Source of the DNA: JBFKOL01 sp041628815
GTDB lineage: Bacteria; Bacteroidota; Bacteroidia; Chitinophagales; Saprospiraceae
Assembly (NCBI GenBank): GCA_041628815.1
Contig: JBFKOL010000301.1
Location: forward strand, 1-5,505
DNA length: 5,505 bases
Reading direction: 5' to 3'
Part shown: positions 1 to 5,505 of the stretch, one piece after another
Position numbering within the stretch: the stretch's first letter is position 1
Layout: each line of letters begins with the position of its first letter
Program-made: the position numbers and the translations under genes
The notes under the pieces: model-generated
What the model was told of the DNA's origin: nothing
Seen by the model: the letters and a program-made list of their open reading frames with translations, nothing else
Database searches by the model: none

Positions 1-2096
1 ATATTCGCTTCTGACATGGGATGCATGCTCGCCGTGCAGAGCAGACCGTATTTATTGGCTATACTCGTGGTATAAATTTTTTCGGGCTGGCGCATGCTCT
101 CTATTGCAGCCATCGGCAACTTCCTGAACTCGGTAGTTTCGAAAAGGTATTTGTCCCAGCTAATCTTGAGTTCACCTTGAATTTCCAGCTTAAAAAGTTT
201 CTTCTGACCTCTCCAAACATCCATGAACGCTTGAAAATAAGTATGATCGTTGAATGGAAACCAGTAGCTGGCCGACCCACTTTGTGGACTGGCGATCCAG
301 CAATATACACCTTGCTTTTCGGGTTGGATGACCCAGATGAAACATCGATCGAGTTCCACATCCAAAGATCTGAGTTCTTTGAATATAAGTCCTAAGATCT
401 CACCCAATTCGTCAGAATGATGCATTGCCATAGTTCTTGCCCTCACACGCTCCAGTGCTGCTTCAATCTGAGCCTCGCGGGCTTGTGCTTCTGCTTTTTT
501 CAGGTCGAGGAATCTGGTGTAGGTTTGCTCGAATACATGCCCGAATCTTTTCAGTATTTCCTGGTTTTCTTTGGACAGTTCCTCGAGACCTGCTGCCTGA
601 AGCGCTCCAAAATGGTTGAATGATGCGGTGAGGATGACCTGGTCCGGTTCGATCATGGCGTCCTTGACGTACCCGGGTAAGTCGACGAGTTCAGTGTGGT
701 TGAAAAGATAGTCGTCAAATGTCACTTTTACTTGGCCGCTAAGATCATAGACCCACAACTTTTCATTATTCTTCCACGCATCAAGGAAGGCTTTGTAGGT
801 GGAATGGTCATGGTGCGGTATATGGAATTTTTTCGCTTTGCTGGGGTCTTCGGGGTTGGCCATCCACCATTGGGCGGATTGATCGTCGTTGAAGATCCAT
901 ATCAGGCACCTGGTCAGATGCATATCGAGTGACACTAATTCCCGAAAAACCAAAGTGACCAGGTCGGAAAGTTCATCAGATTGATGCATGGCCATGGCCC
1001 GGGCCCTGACGCGCTCGAGGGAGGCTTCGATCGAGGCTTCTTTTGCCTGCTTTTGTGCTACGGCGATGTCAAAATAACGCTGGTAGGCCAGTTGGAACAC
1101 GTTGCGAAACTGTTGCAGGAGCTTTTTCCCATCCGCGTTGATAGGCTCGAATAACGAGATGCTCAACGCCCCCAGGCCGGTGGAATAGGAGTAGTAGTAG
1201 ACTGCTTTGGCTTTGTCCAGTTTTGGATCAGGTTTGTATCCTATCGACAGGCGGTATTGTCGCCATGGCTCGATTTCATTTTCCGGGATGACGACCTCGG
1301 CAAAAGCATCGTCGGCTTTACGCATTTCCTGCGCCCAATTTTGCAGGGTGGGGTTGGAGTTATAATTCACATCGATGACGCCAGTCACGCCGTAGTCGGA
1401 GTAGTAGTAGCTGGTAATCGATGATTTTTCTTCGTGATTGATGATGATTTCCGTATTGCGCAGCTGGGAGAGACCCAATCCCTTCAGTTCGGTAAATATG
1501 ATTTCAGAGACTTTTTCGAGGTCGGCAACTGATCGCATTCCCATAGCTACGGTCCTCACCCGCTCCAGGGCCGCTTCGATGGCCAGTTGTCGGTTTTTGC
1601 GCTCCAGCTCTAAGGTTCGTCTTTGGATGGCGTCGCGCAGTTTTTTGTTTTCCGCTTTCAGTTCGTCGAATGCAAAGGCTTCTCCTTCTTCTGTTTTCGA
1701 ATCAGGGTAGGAGCCGTGCTGGTGCAGAATTTTCCAGCCCTCTTTGGTTTTTCCCAACAGGGAGGACAGCCTTACCTGGGCATAAAAGGTCCATCTTTCT
1801 TCCACTTTGATGTACAAGTCTCCCAGTTCGTGCACCATCACGTAGGGATCGTAGGGTATAATATGGGTTTCTTTATTTCTCAACTCGGCCATGCCTACGG
1901 CCTGTGTAAAAACCCGTTCGGTATAGTCAATGATCTCTTGTTTACTGTTCCAGACCTCTTCCCTGGTGGTGCCGATGTTCCGGTAGTCATCCGGCAGGTA
2001 GGAAGCCCAGGACTGAAGGTCGCCTTCGAGGTAACTATTCCAGTAGTCATCCATCACCTCCAGGATTTCTGCTTCTATTTTTTTGGTGATTTTCAT
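1..2096 (-). CDS. Multi-domain sensory protein: NTF2/SnoaL-like domain, coiled coil, three GAF-like units (3' end missing)
   Basis: The frame is open for 698 codons from ATG at 2096 to the left edge (last whole codon ends at 3), so the C-terminus and output domain are not visible. Residues about 5-130 look like an NTF2/SnoaL-type small-ligand fold, ending in GWKILHQHGSYPDS (120-133). A charged coiled coil follows (about 143-180: FDELKAENKKLRDAIQ onward). The helix LERVR-x-x-x-M-x-M then occurs three times, at residues 177, 360 and 548. Each copy is followed by a GAF-like sensory unit of about 185 residues; the third is cut off. Units 2 and 3 are the most alike (SDEL, SLD, RC-[LF]-IW, DDYLF/DKYLF). 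The LERVRARAMAM helix is common in Bacteroidota sensor histidine kinases and related regulators, so a kinase or other signalling output is expected but unseen. No signal peptide or membrane segment is visible, which suggests a cytoplasmic protein. Start chosen because the NTF2-like domain begins directly after it; no Shine-Dalgarno sequence sits at normal spacing. Confidence 0.85.
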   Translation of the reverse strand, partial: MKITKKIEAEILEVMDDYWNSYLEGDLQSWASYLPDDYRNIGTTREEVWNSKQEIIDYTERVFTQAVGMAELRNKETHIIPYDPYVMVHELGDLYIKVEERWTFYAQVRLSSLLGKTKEGWKILHQHGSYPDSKTEEGEAFAFDELKAENKKLRDAIQRRTLELERKNRQLAIEAALERVRTVAMGMRSVADLEKVSEIIFTELKGLGLSQLRNTEIIINHEEKSSITSYYYSDYGVTGVIDVNYNSNPTLQNWAQEMRKADDAFAEVVIPENEIEPWRQYRLSIGYKPDPKLDKAKAVYYYSYSTGLGALSISLFEPINADGKKLLQQFRNVFQLAYQRYFDIAVAQKQAKEASIEASLERVRARAMAMHQSDELSDLVTLVFRELVSLDMHLTRCLIWIFNDDQSAQWWMANPEDPSKAKKFHIPHHDHSTYKAFLDAWKNNEKLWVYDLSGQVKVTFDDYLFNHTELVDLPGYVKDAMIEPDQVILTASFNHFGALQAAGLEELSKENQEILKRFGHVFEQTYTRFLDLKKAEAQAREAQIEAALERVRARTMAMHHSDELGEILGLIFKELRSLDVELDRCFIWVIQPEKQGVYCWIASPQSGSASYWFPFNDHTYFQAFMDVWRGQKKLFKLEIQGELKISWDKYLFETTEFRKLPMAAIESMRQPEKIYTTSIANKYGLLCTASMHPMSEAN

Positions 2097-2110
2097 GGAT
2101 CCGGTTTAGT

Positions 2111-2155
2111 GCAAGAGGCTCCTTGCAAGCTCAATTTTTCGTTACAGCTCCTTGC
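2111..2155 (-). promoter_or_regulatory. Leader of the sensor gene: small hairpin and 9 bp direct repeat
   Basis: On the minus strand the segment upstream of the sensor start contains GCAAGGAGC twice (2155-2147 and 2126-2118). The copy nearer the gene lies inside GCAAGGAGCCTCTTGC (2126-2111), which can fold with a 5 bp stem GCAAG/CTTGC. AAGGAG resembles a Shine-Dalgarno core, but it ends 22 nt before the ATG, too far for ordinary use. A TAATTTG sequence just upstream (about 2162-2168) resembles the Bacteroidota -7 box but is one base short of TAnnTTTG. Any regulatory role is inference; the sequence shows only the repeat and the inverted arms. Confidence 0.25.
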
Positions 2156-2197
2156 GATGTACAAATTACGAATTGCATATGCATTTTGTGCGCGTAG

Positions 2198-2222
2198 CCT
2201 ATATTTCGTATCTGACGGCACG
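2198..2222 (+). repeat. REP-like hairpin repeat, copy 1 (forward)
   Basis: This is one copy of a family whose consensus reads CCATATTTCGTACC followed by TGAC and GGCACG. The copy has TATATTTCGTATC, TGAC, GGCACG. The arms CGTATC and GGCACG pair imperfectly around a 4 nt loop. It differs from the consensus at two positions. Confidence 0.7.
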
Positions 2223-2252
2223 GGATTGTGGTTCTGTTCTAAGATGTGGGTA

Positions 2253-2277
2253 ACCATATTTCGTACCTGACGGTATG
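2253..2277 (+). repeat. REP-like hairpin repeat, copy 2 (forward)
   Basis: It has CCATATTTCGTACC, TGAC, GGTATG. The left two thirds match the consensus exactly. In the right arm GGCAC has become GGTAT, which restores an A-T pair opposite GTACC, so the stem stays paired. It lies 30 bp after copy 1 in the same orientation. Confidence 0.75.
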
Positions 2278-2307
2278 TAATGATGATAAGGACGAGATAA
2301 AACGAAT

Positions 2308-2329
2308 GTCCCGTAGGGACTAAATATGG
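2308..2329 (-). repeat. REP-like hairpin repeat, divergent copy with a perfect stem (inverted)
   Basis: On the minus strand it reads CCATATTTAGTCCCTACGGG and then AC. The CCATATTT head is shared with the other copies. The stem is GTCCC/GGGAC, fully paired around a 3 nt loop, instead of the imperfect GTACC/GGCAC stem. It is probably a divergent member or a second subfamily of the same repeat. Its orientation is opposite to copies 1 and 2. Confidence 0.6.
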
Positions 2330-2357
2330 AAAAAACAAAGCTTTCGTGAAATCTGTC

Positions 2358-2382
2358 CGTGCCGTTAGGTACGGAATATGAT
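2358..2382 (-). repeat. REP-like hairpin repeat, copy 3 (inverted)
   Basis: On the plus strand it reads CGTGCC, GTTA, GGTACG, then GAATATGAT. The six-base arms pair completely if one G-T wobble is allowed, around a GTTA loop. Read on the minus strand it matches the consensus with only a few changes. With copy 2 and the divergent copy it forms a cluster with alternating orientations, as REP clusters often do. Confidence 0.7.
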
Positions 2383-2646
2383 CTATCGAATATTTCCAGG
2401 CAATCCAATGGTCTCTGAATCAATCCTTTATATCGAATCATTCTGCCATTGAAAAAGAACTTTTACCTTTCTGGTTTTTAGAATTTCTTCAAATTACTTT
2501 TCGTAGACAACCCAAAAAGTAGTATTTTCAAAGCCCCATCATAATGCCTGGTTTAAAGTCCAAGGTGTCCAGTTTAATGTGTCAATTCTTGGTTCTGATA
2601 GGAGCTGAGTAGTTTACAGAGTTTCGAAGTGTTGTGCGTAATGACA
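2383..2646. other. Non-coding AT-rich spacer, nothing identified
   Basis: This is the middle of the gap between the sensor gene and the transposase. I see no convincing reading frame, RNA gene or strong terminator here. The only local pattern is a loose near-duplication around 2552-2584 (GTTTAAAGTCC...GTGTCCA then GTTTAATGTGTCA), too weak to name. Confidence 0.4.
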
Positions 2647-2649
2647 CAA

Positions 2650-2669
2650 TATAATCTGACGGCATTTTC
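2650..2669 (+). repeat. Possible degenerate REP-like copy
   Basis: TATAAT is followed by CTGACGGCA, a 9 bp match to the loop and right arm of copy 1. The left arm CGTAC is missing, so no hairpin forms. It may be a decayed or truncated copy, or chance similarity. Confidence 0.25.
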
Positions 2670-2682
2670 GAGTAGATTGTTT

Positions 2683-2706
2683 CGTGCTGTCCGGTACGAC
2701 ATATGG
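2683..2706 (-). repeat. REP-like hairpin repeat, left flank of the transposase (inverted)
   Basis: On the plus strand it reads CGTGCT, GTCC, GGTACG, then ACATATGG. The arms pair over six positions with wobbles around a 4 nt loop. On the minus strand it matches the right-flank copy at 19 of 24 positions, giving an inverted pair around the transposase gene. Confidence 0.75.
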
Positions 2707-2720
2707 AATAAAACGTTACC

Positions 2721-3181
2721 ATGGCTAACACCTATACCCAAATCCATATCCACGTTGTATTTGCCGTGCACTACAGAAAATGGCTCATACAGTATGAATG
2801 GGAAGATGAATTGTACAAGTACATGACGGGAATTGTACAAAACCAGGGACATAAACTCCTGCAAATCAACGGCATGCCAGATCATATTCATATGTTGATT
2901 GGAATGCGCCCAATACAATCCCTATCCAAGTTAATGAAAAAGGTAAAAATGGATTCTTCCAAATGGATCAATGAAAAGCAGCTCGTTAAGGGAGAATTTA
3001 AATGGAAGGCGGATTCGGAGCCTTTTCTTACAGCTTGTCCCAAGTGCCTCGGGTCATTCAGTATATCCGGAACCAGAAAAAGCACCATGGAAAGATGAGT
3101 TTTATTCAAGAGTATTTGGAATTGTTGGAGGCATTTGAGGTGGGTTATGATGAGAGATACATTTTTAAGAGAGTCGTTTAA
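2721..3181 (+). pseudogene. IS200/IS605-like (REP-associated) Y1 transposase, frameshifted
   Basis: The family makes an HUH single-strand transposase in which a histidine pair binds the metal and one tyrosine attacks DNA at a hairpin. The N-terminus MANTYTQIHIHVVFAV and the motif GMPDHIHMLIG (histidines 55 and 57) are typical of this Bacteroidota group, about 150 residues long. After FKWK (residue 96) the ATG frame runs into unrelated sequence and stops at 3096-3098, giving 125 residues. The expected continuation FGAFSYSLSQVPRVIQYIRN lies in the next frame and continues through FIQEYLELLEAFEVGYDERY to TAA at 3179-3181. One missing G at GG 3011-3012 explains the shift: restoring it gives WKAGFGAFSYS and a 153-residue protein. 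The likely catalytic tyrosine (QYIRNQ, codon 3062-3064) falls after the shift, so the 125-residue product should be inactive. The start is ATG 2721, without a clear Shine-Dalgarno sequence. Confidence 0.88.
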
Positions 3182-3205
3182 CCATATTTCGTACTTGGCG
3201 GCACG
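3181..3205 (+). repeat. REP-like hairpin repeat, right flank of the transposase (forward)
   Basis: It has CCATATTTCGTACT, TGGC, GGCACG. It starts at the last base of the transposase stop codon and ends 25 bp from the stop of the convergent hydrolase gene. It is the inverted partner of the left-flank copy. Because it lies between two convergent gene ends, it might also act as a weak transcript end, but no T-run supports that. Confidence 0.75.
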
Positions 3206-3230
3206 AGGGGGTGACATTGATATGGGTGCG

Positions 3231-4241
3231 TTATTCAAGAATCTCCGTGGCAAATTTCAAATTGGTTGGATAGAACCGATCAAGCCACCAATCACGATAC
3301 TCGTCCGGAATATCTATTTCGTCAATACTATCCGGATTATATCCGGATTTTCGAAGATCCAGGGCCCTGATTTCCAGGCTGGACAAATACCGTTTCATCT
3401 CGTCGATTAGCCCTTTGGACCCGATACTGCCGTGCCCGGGCATGATGGTATCGATGTCTAATGTACTGAAGAAGTTCAGCCAATTTTTCCATTCAGGTAT
3501 AGATCCATGTGCCACAAAGGGGTGGCATTTATTGAAGATCAGATCACCTGAAAACAGCACTTTGTCATCGGGAAGGTATAAAACAAGGTCACTAGCTGTA
3601 TGGCCTTTACCCATGGAAAGCAGCCGGACACTTCGGGTAGGACCATCGAGAATTTGAATACTGTCTACATAGGTATCCGGCAACCTAGTTTTGATTTCAA
3701 GATGGCTTTTTGAAAGTATTTCATAATAGGGTCGCCACATCATGATGTCCTGGTACTCTTTGGAAGACTTACTTCCTTCAAATGATTGAAACAAGGAATC
3801 ATAATAGGCCAGACGTACGGGTGCATAATCTTTCTCGTCTGCAATATCCAAAGGTTCCCATTTTTCGATAAGATCCCTTGTGATGGATGTGCTTATGATG
3901 TTGATGTCCGGACCAAAGACCTGGTTGCCGCGAATATGGTCATTATGCGAATGACTGTTCACCACGTATCTGACAGGGGATAGATTCATTTTCCCAAGGC
4001 CTTCCAACAGTTCTTCCGCCACCTCAGGCGACAGGAAGCTATCGAAGATTATGGTTTCTTTTCCATTATCTACGACTCCTACATTGCAGATGGCCTTGCC
4101 GCCTAATGTATGGATACAACTGTAGATACCTTTGCCCAGTTCTATGAATTCAAAATTTGAAGAATCAATCTGATGATTGGACTCAACTTCACAACCGTAA
4201 CAAATATGTAAAATGATTAACGATGTAAGAATAGATCTCAT
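3231..4241 (-). CDS. Metallo-beta-lactamase-fold hydrolase, probable lipoprotein
   Basis: The product is a 336-residue binuclear-zinc hydrolase of the MBL superfamily with an apparently complete metal site: NSHSHNDH (His97, His99, Asp101, His102), GKGHTASD (His214), FSGDLIF (Asp233) and MPGHG (His270). The strand ETIIFDSFLS before the first motif and the closing helical segment fit the fold. The N-terminus MRSILTSLIILHICYGC looks like a signal peptide ending in a lipidation cysteine (Cys17) followed by a polar linker. Export as a lipoprotein is therefore likely, although the lipobox is imperfect. A GTG start at 4268 would add nine polar residues before the signal peptide; ATG 4241 is preferred. 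The substrate cannot be read from the sequence: family members cleave beta-lactams, thioesters, lactones and other esters, and no beta-lactamase activity is claimed. It ends in TAA, convergent with the transposase remnant. Confidence 0.88.
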   Translation of the reverse strand: MRSILTSLIILHICYGCEVESNHQIDSSNFEFIELGKGIYSCIHTLGGKAICNVGVVDNGKETIIFDSFLSPEVAEELLEGLGKMNLSPVRYVVNSHSHNDHIRGNQVFGPDINIISTSITRDLIEKWEPLDIADEKDYAPVRLAYYDSLFQSFEGSKSSKEYQDIMMWRPYYEILSKSHLEIKTRLPDTYVDSIQILDGPTRSVRLLSMGKGHTASDLVLYLPDDKVLFSGDLIFNKCHPFVAHGSIPEWKNWLNFFSTLDIDTIMPGHGSIGSKGLIDEMKRYLSSLEIRALDLRKSGYNPDSIDEIDIPDEYRDWWLDRFYPTNLKFATEILE

Positions 4242-4337
4242 AGGTGTGTTTTGTTCATTTTTTAGCACATAGGAATAAAACTAAAACGGATCAATTTACA
4301 ATCATTAATACAACAGATGCTAGCTCATCGACTGGCA

Positions 4338-4427
4338 TCAATTTTCACCGATTTCTTTGTCAATCAACTCGATCAACTGTTCATTCTTGTCTTTCAGGAA
4401 ATAGAAATTCCGGGTTTCCCAGCGTCA
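4338..4427 (-). pseudogene. Detached C-terminal tail of the DUF6090-type gene, after an in-frame TGA
   Basis: Directly after the TGA at 4427-4425 the same frame stays open for 28 codons: RWETRNFYF, then LKDKNEQLIELIDKEIGEN, then TGA at 4340-4338. An ending of the LIELIDKE type is what I expect at the end of DUF6090-type proteins. With it the protein would have about 240 residues, closer to the usual family length. A single CGA-to-TGA change (Arg to stop) would account for the break. This shows either a recent nonsense mutation, a sequence error or, less likely, readthrough. Confidence 0.6.
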
Positions 4428-5060
4428 TTCTACCCGGGTGTATTGAAGCCATGATTGGTAGTAGTTGTTTCTCTTCAACTGCTCGAAATCTACCGGTTCG
4501 ATTCCCTGGCCGGGCACAGAGAAAAAATTCTTGAACAATTCAAACTGTTTTTCTAGGGCGTTATTAAAACTCTCCAGGCTGCTTCTCTGCAGATCAAACT
4601 GATAATCTACGTGGGTGTCATAGTATTCGCTGAGCTTGAGCCGAAGACTATCGTTTTCGACCAAATCGGGGCCTTTGATTTTCAACGTTTCATACGGCCC
4701 CGAGGTGTGAACAAACCTTGTGGTATTCAGGGCACTCGCAAAATAAACTCTTAACGAATCGTGGTATGGTCGATCTTCCTCGATGGCATCCAAAATGATG
4801 GAGCAGGAATGAGCTGCAAATTCATGTTCTGCGATGTTGGAGATGATATCGTCTTGATCCTTGAGCAGCGCAGCTCTCATTTCTTTCAGCAGTCTGATTT
4901 CCGCATTCTTAAGCTTCCTGTTTTCATTCCAATTGTTGACTTGCAGGGCGATCAATATACCAACGACCACCAGGGCGATCTCTCCTACGGCATATTTGAG
5001 GTACCTGGTCGTTTTTTGTTCTTTCATCAGATTGAAGCGTATGAAGCGGAATATTTTCAC
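4425..5060 (-). CDS. DUF6090-type single-pass membrane protein, prematurely terminated
   Basis: The 211-residue product starts KIFRFIRFNLMKEQKTTRYL, followed by KYAVGEIALVVVGILIALQV and NNWNE. This pattern of a short basic N-terminus, a conserved YAxGEI, one membrane helix (about residues 24-41) and NNWNE is the hallmark of the Bacteroidota DUF6090 family, whose function is unknown. The rest (43-211) is mostly helical and charged; with positive residues before the helix, the C-terminal part should face the periplasm. The start is GTG at 5060, supported by the family-like residues before Met12; ATG at Met12 would remove part of this N-terminus. A TAnnTTTG promoter box lies 30 bp upstream. The frame ends early at TGA 4427-4425; 28 more codons of plausible C-terminus follow in the same frame. 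The shortened protein keeps the anchor and most of the soluble part, so it may still be made and be functional. Confidence 0.8.
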   Translation of the reverse strand: MKIFRFIRFNLMKEQKTTRYLKYAVGEIALVVVGILIALQVNNWNENRKLKNAEIRLLKEMRAALLKDQDDIISNIAEHEFAAHSCSIILDAIEEDRPYHDSLRVYFASALNTTRFVHTSGPYETLKIKGPDLVENDSLRLKLSEYYDTHVDYQFDLQRSSLESFNNALEKQFELFKNFFSVPGQGIEPVDFEQLKRNNYYQSWLQYTRVE

Positions 5061-5089
5061 CCTGTTCGGAAAGTTGACGTTCTAAGATA

Positions 5090-5097
5090 CAAATGTA
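5090..5097 (-). promoter_or_regulatory. Bacteroidota-type -7 promoter element (TACATTTG)
   Basis: On the minus strand TACATTTG matches the TAnnTTTG consensus of the Bacteroidota primary sigma factor exactly. It lies 29 bp before the GTG start of the DUF6090-type gene, which implies a leader of roughly 20-25 nt. No good TTG -33 element is seen at the normal distance, so only the -7 box is supported. Confidence 0.5.
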
Positions 5098-5339
5098 CAC
5101 CCCGAGGTTAATGAATCACAGCTATCCATCGACTTTGAAAGTTACTGAGTGATCGGTTTCAAATAGAATCTGTCTATTCAAAGGATGCGGTGAATTCGAT
5201 TTCCATAAAATAGAATATGAACACCTAAAGTTCTTCAAGTATAGGTTTGACCACAGTTTTACGATAAGCAAATCATATCTAACGTTTTATTTTGGTTTAG
5301 GATCAGGTATTTATAATACATCTTTCTGAATATTTTAGC

Positions 5340-5505
5340 TCATTCAAGGTATTCGATGATCACCTGAACAATCCTGAAAGAACTATCCAGTTGTCTCCCT
5401 GTCGCAGATAAATTCTGTGCCATTTTAAAGCTATAGCTTCGTGTCGTATTGTTTATGACAATGTTGAGATTATCCTCAAATCCGCTGTTGAGACCGTCTC
5501 CACCC
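5340..5505 (-). CDS. Unidentified protein, C-terminal fragment (5' end missing)
   Basis: From the right edge the minus strand is open for 54 codons and ends with TGA at 5342-5340. The sequence begins GGDGLNSGFEDNLNIVINNT, continues through RSYSFKMAQNLSATGRQ and ends SSFRIVQVIIEYLE. Its composition looks like real protein, with an amphipathic helical C-terminus, and the frame has the same strand as the neighbouring genes. The helical ending loosely recalls DUF6090-type C-termini, and such genes can occur in tandem, but the similarity is too weak for a family call. About 240 bp of AT-rich non-coding DNA separates it from the DUF6090-type gene, which has its own promoter box. Confidence 0.5.
   Translation of the reverse strand, partial: GGDGLNSGFEDNLNIVINNTTRSYSFKMAQNLSATGRQLDSSFRIVQVIIEYLE

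Larger units (their letters stand above)
2683..3205 (+). mobile_element. REP-bracketed Y1-transposase element (REPtron-like), inactivated
   Basis: A Y1-type transposase gene sits between two inverted copies of the same hairpin repeat. The left copy ends 14 bp before the start codon, and the right copy begins at the last base of the stop codon. This matches the known arrangement of REP-associated tyrosine transposases (RAYTs), which are flanked by inverted REPs and linked to further REPs nearby. The boundaries are inferred from the repeats; no target-site duplication is expected for IS200/IS605-like elements and none is claimed. The frameshift in the transposase means the copy should not mobilise itself. 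Confidence 0.65.

Noticed and set aside
1623..2270. Plus-strand open frame of 215 codons
   Set aside because: It is antisense to the sensor gene, whose NTF2-like and coiled-coil residues are clearly read on the minus strand; the plus-strand product is phenylalanine-rich and resembles no known family.
2198..2382. CRISPR array
   Set aside because: The repeats alternate in orientation, have unequal spacing and form hairpins; no cas genes are present.
2199..2441. Minus-strand open frame of 80 codons across the repeat cluster
   Set aside because: Its apparent internal repeats (such as SVPNGT and IPSGTKYG) are just translated REP hairpins.
2574..2918. Minus-strand open frame of 114 codons opposite the transposase
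   Set aside because: It mirrors the transposase coding strand and has no recognisable features.
3009..3013. Programmed frameshift in the transposase
   Set aside because: No slippery heptamer or strong downstream structure is visible, and single-frame expression is normal for this family.
4242..4268. GTG start at 4268 for the MBL hydrolase
   Set aside because: It would put nine polar residues in front of a normal signal peptide; ATG 4241 begins directly at the signal peptide.
5307..5319. GTATTTATAATAC inverted repeat as terminator of the right-edge gene
   Set aside because: A 5 bp AT-rich stem without a T-run is too weak to call.

Overview
The window looks like chromosomal DNA of a member of the Bacteroidota, probably a Cytophagia-, Saprospiria- or Flavobacteriia-like lineage. 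Three things point there: a sensor protein built around repeated LERVRARAMAM helices, a DUF6090-type single-pass membrane protein, and a TAnnTTTG promoter element. The assignment comes from family recognition only.

Layout, left to right. (1) Positions 1-2096, minus strand, hold the first 698 codons of a large signal-transduction protein: an NTF2/SnoaL-like domain, a coiled coil, then three tandem GAF-like sensory units. The output domain lies beyond the left edge. (2) Positions 2097-2720 form a 0.6 kb non-coding stretch. It carries several copies of a roughly 24 bp imperfect hairpin repeat (REP-like) and, next to the sensor gene, a short leader with a hairpin and a 9 bp direct repeat. (3) Positions 2721-3181, plus strand, hold an IS200/IS605-like Y1 transposase (REP-associated type). 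It is bracketed by two inverted copies of the same repeat and broken by a one-base frameshift between its HUH motif and its catalytic tyrosine. (4) Positions 3231-4241, minus strand, hold an intact metallo-beta-lactamase-fold hydrolase with a lipoprotein-like N-terminus. (5) Positions 4425-5060, minus strand, hold a DUF6090-type membrane-anchored protein. An in-frame TGA cuts it short, and a further 28 sense codons of plausible C-terminus follow before the next stop. (6) Positions 5340-5505, minus strand, hold the last 54 codons of an unidentified gene entering from the right edge.

Except for the transposase, all genes lie on the minus strand, but the gaps between them give no clear sign of one operon. 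No pathway connecting sensor, hydrolase and DUF6090 protein can be read from the sequence. The most notable feature is the REP/transposase module: a family of short hairpins dispersed around a now-disrupted Y1 transposase. I see no convincing new defence or other multigene system. Two genes close together carry single-base disruptions, so either local decay or sequence error should be kept in mind.
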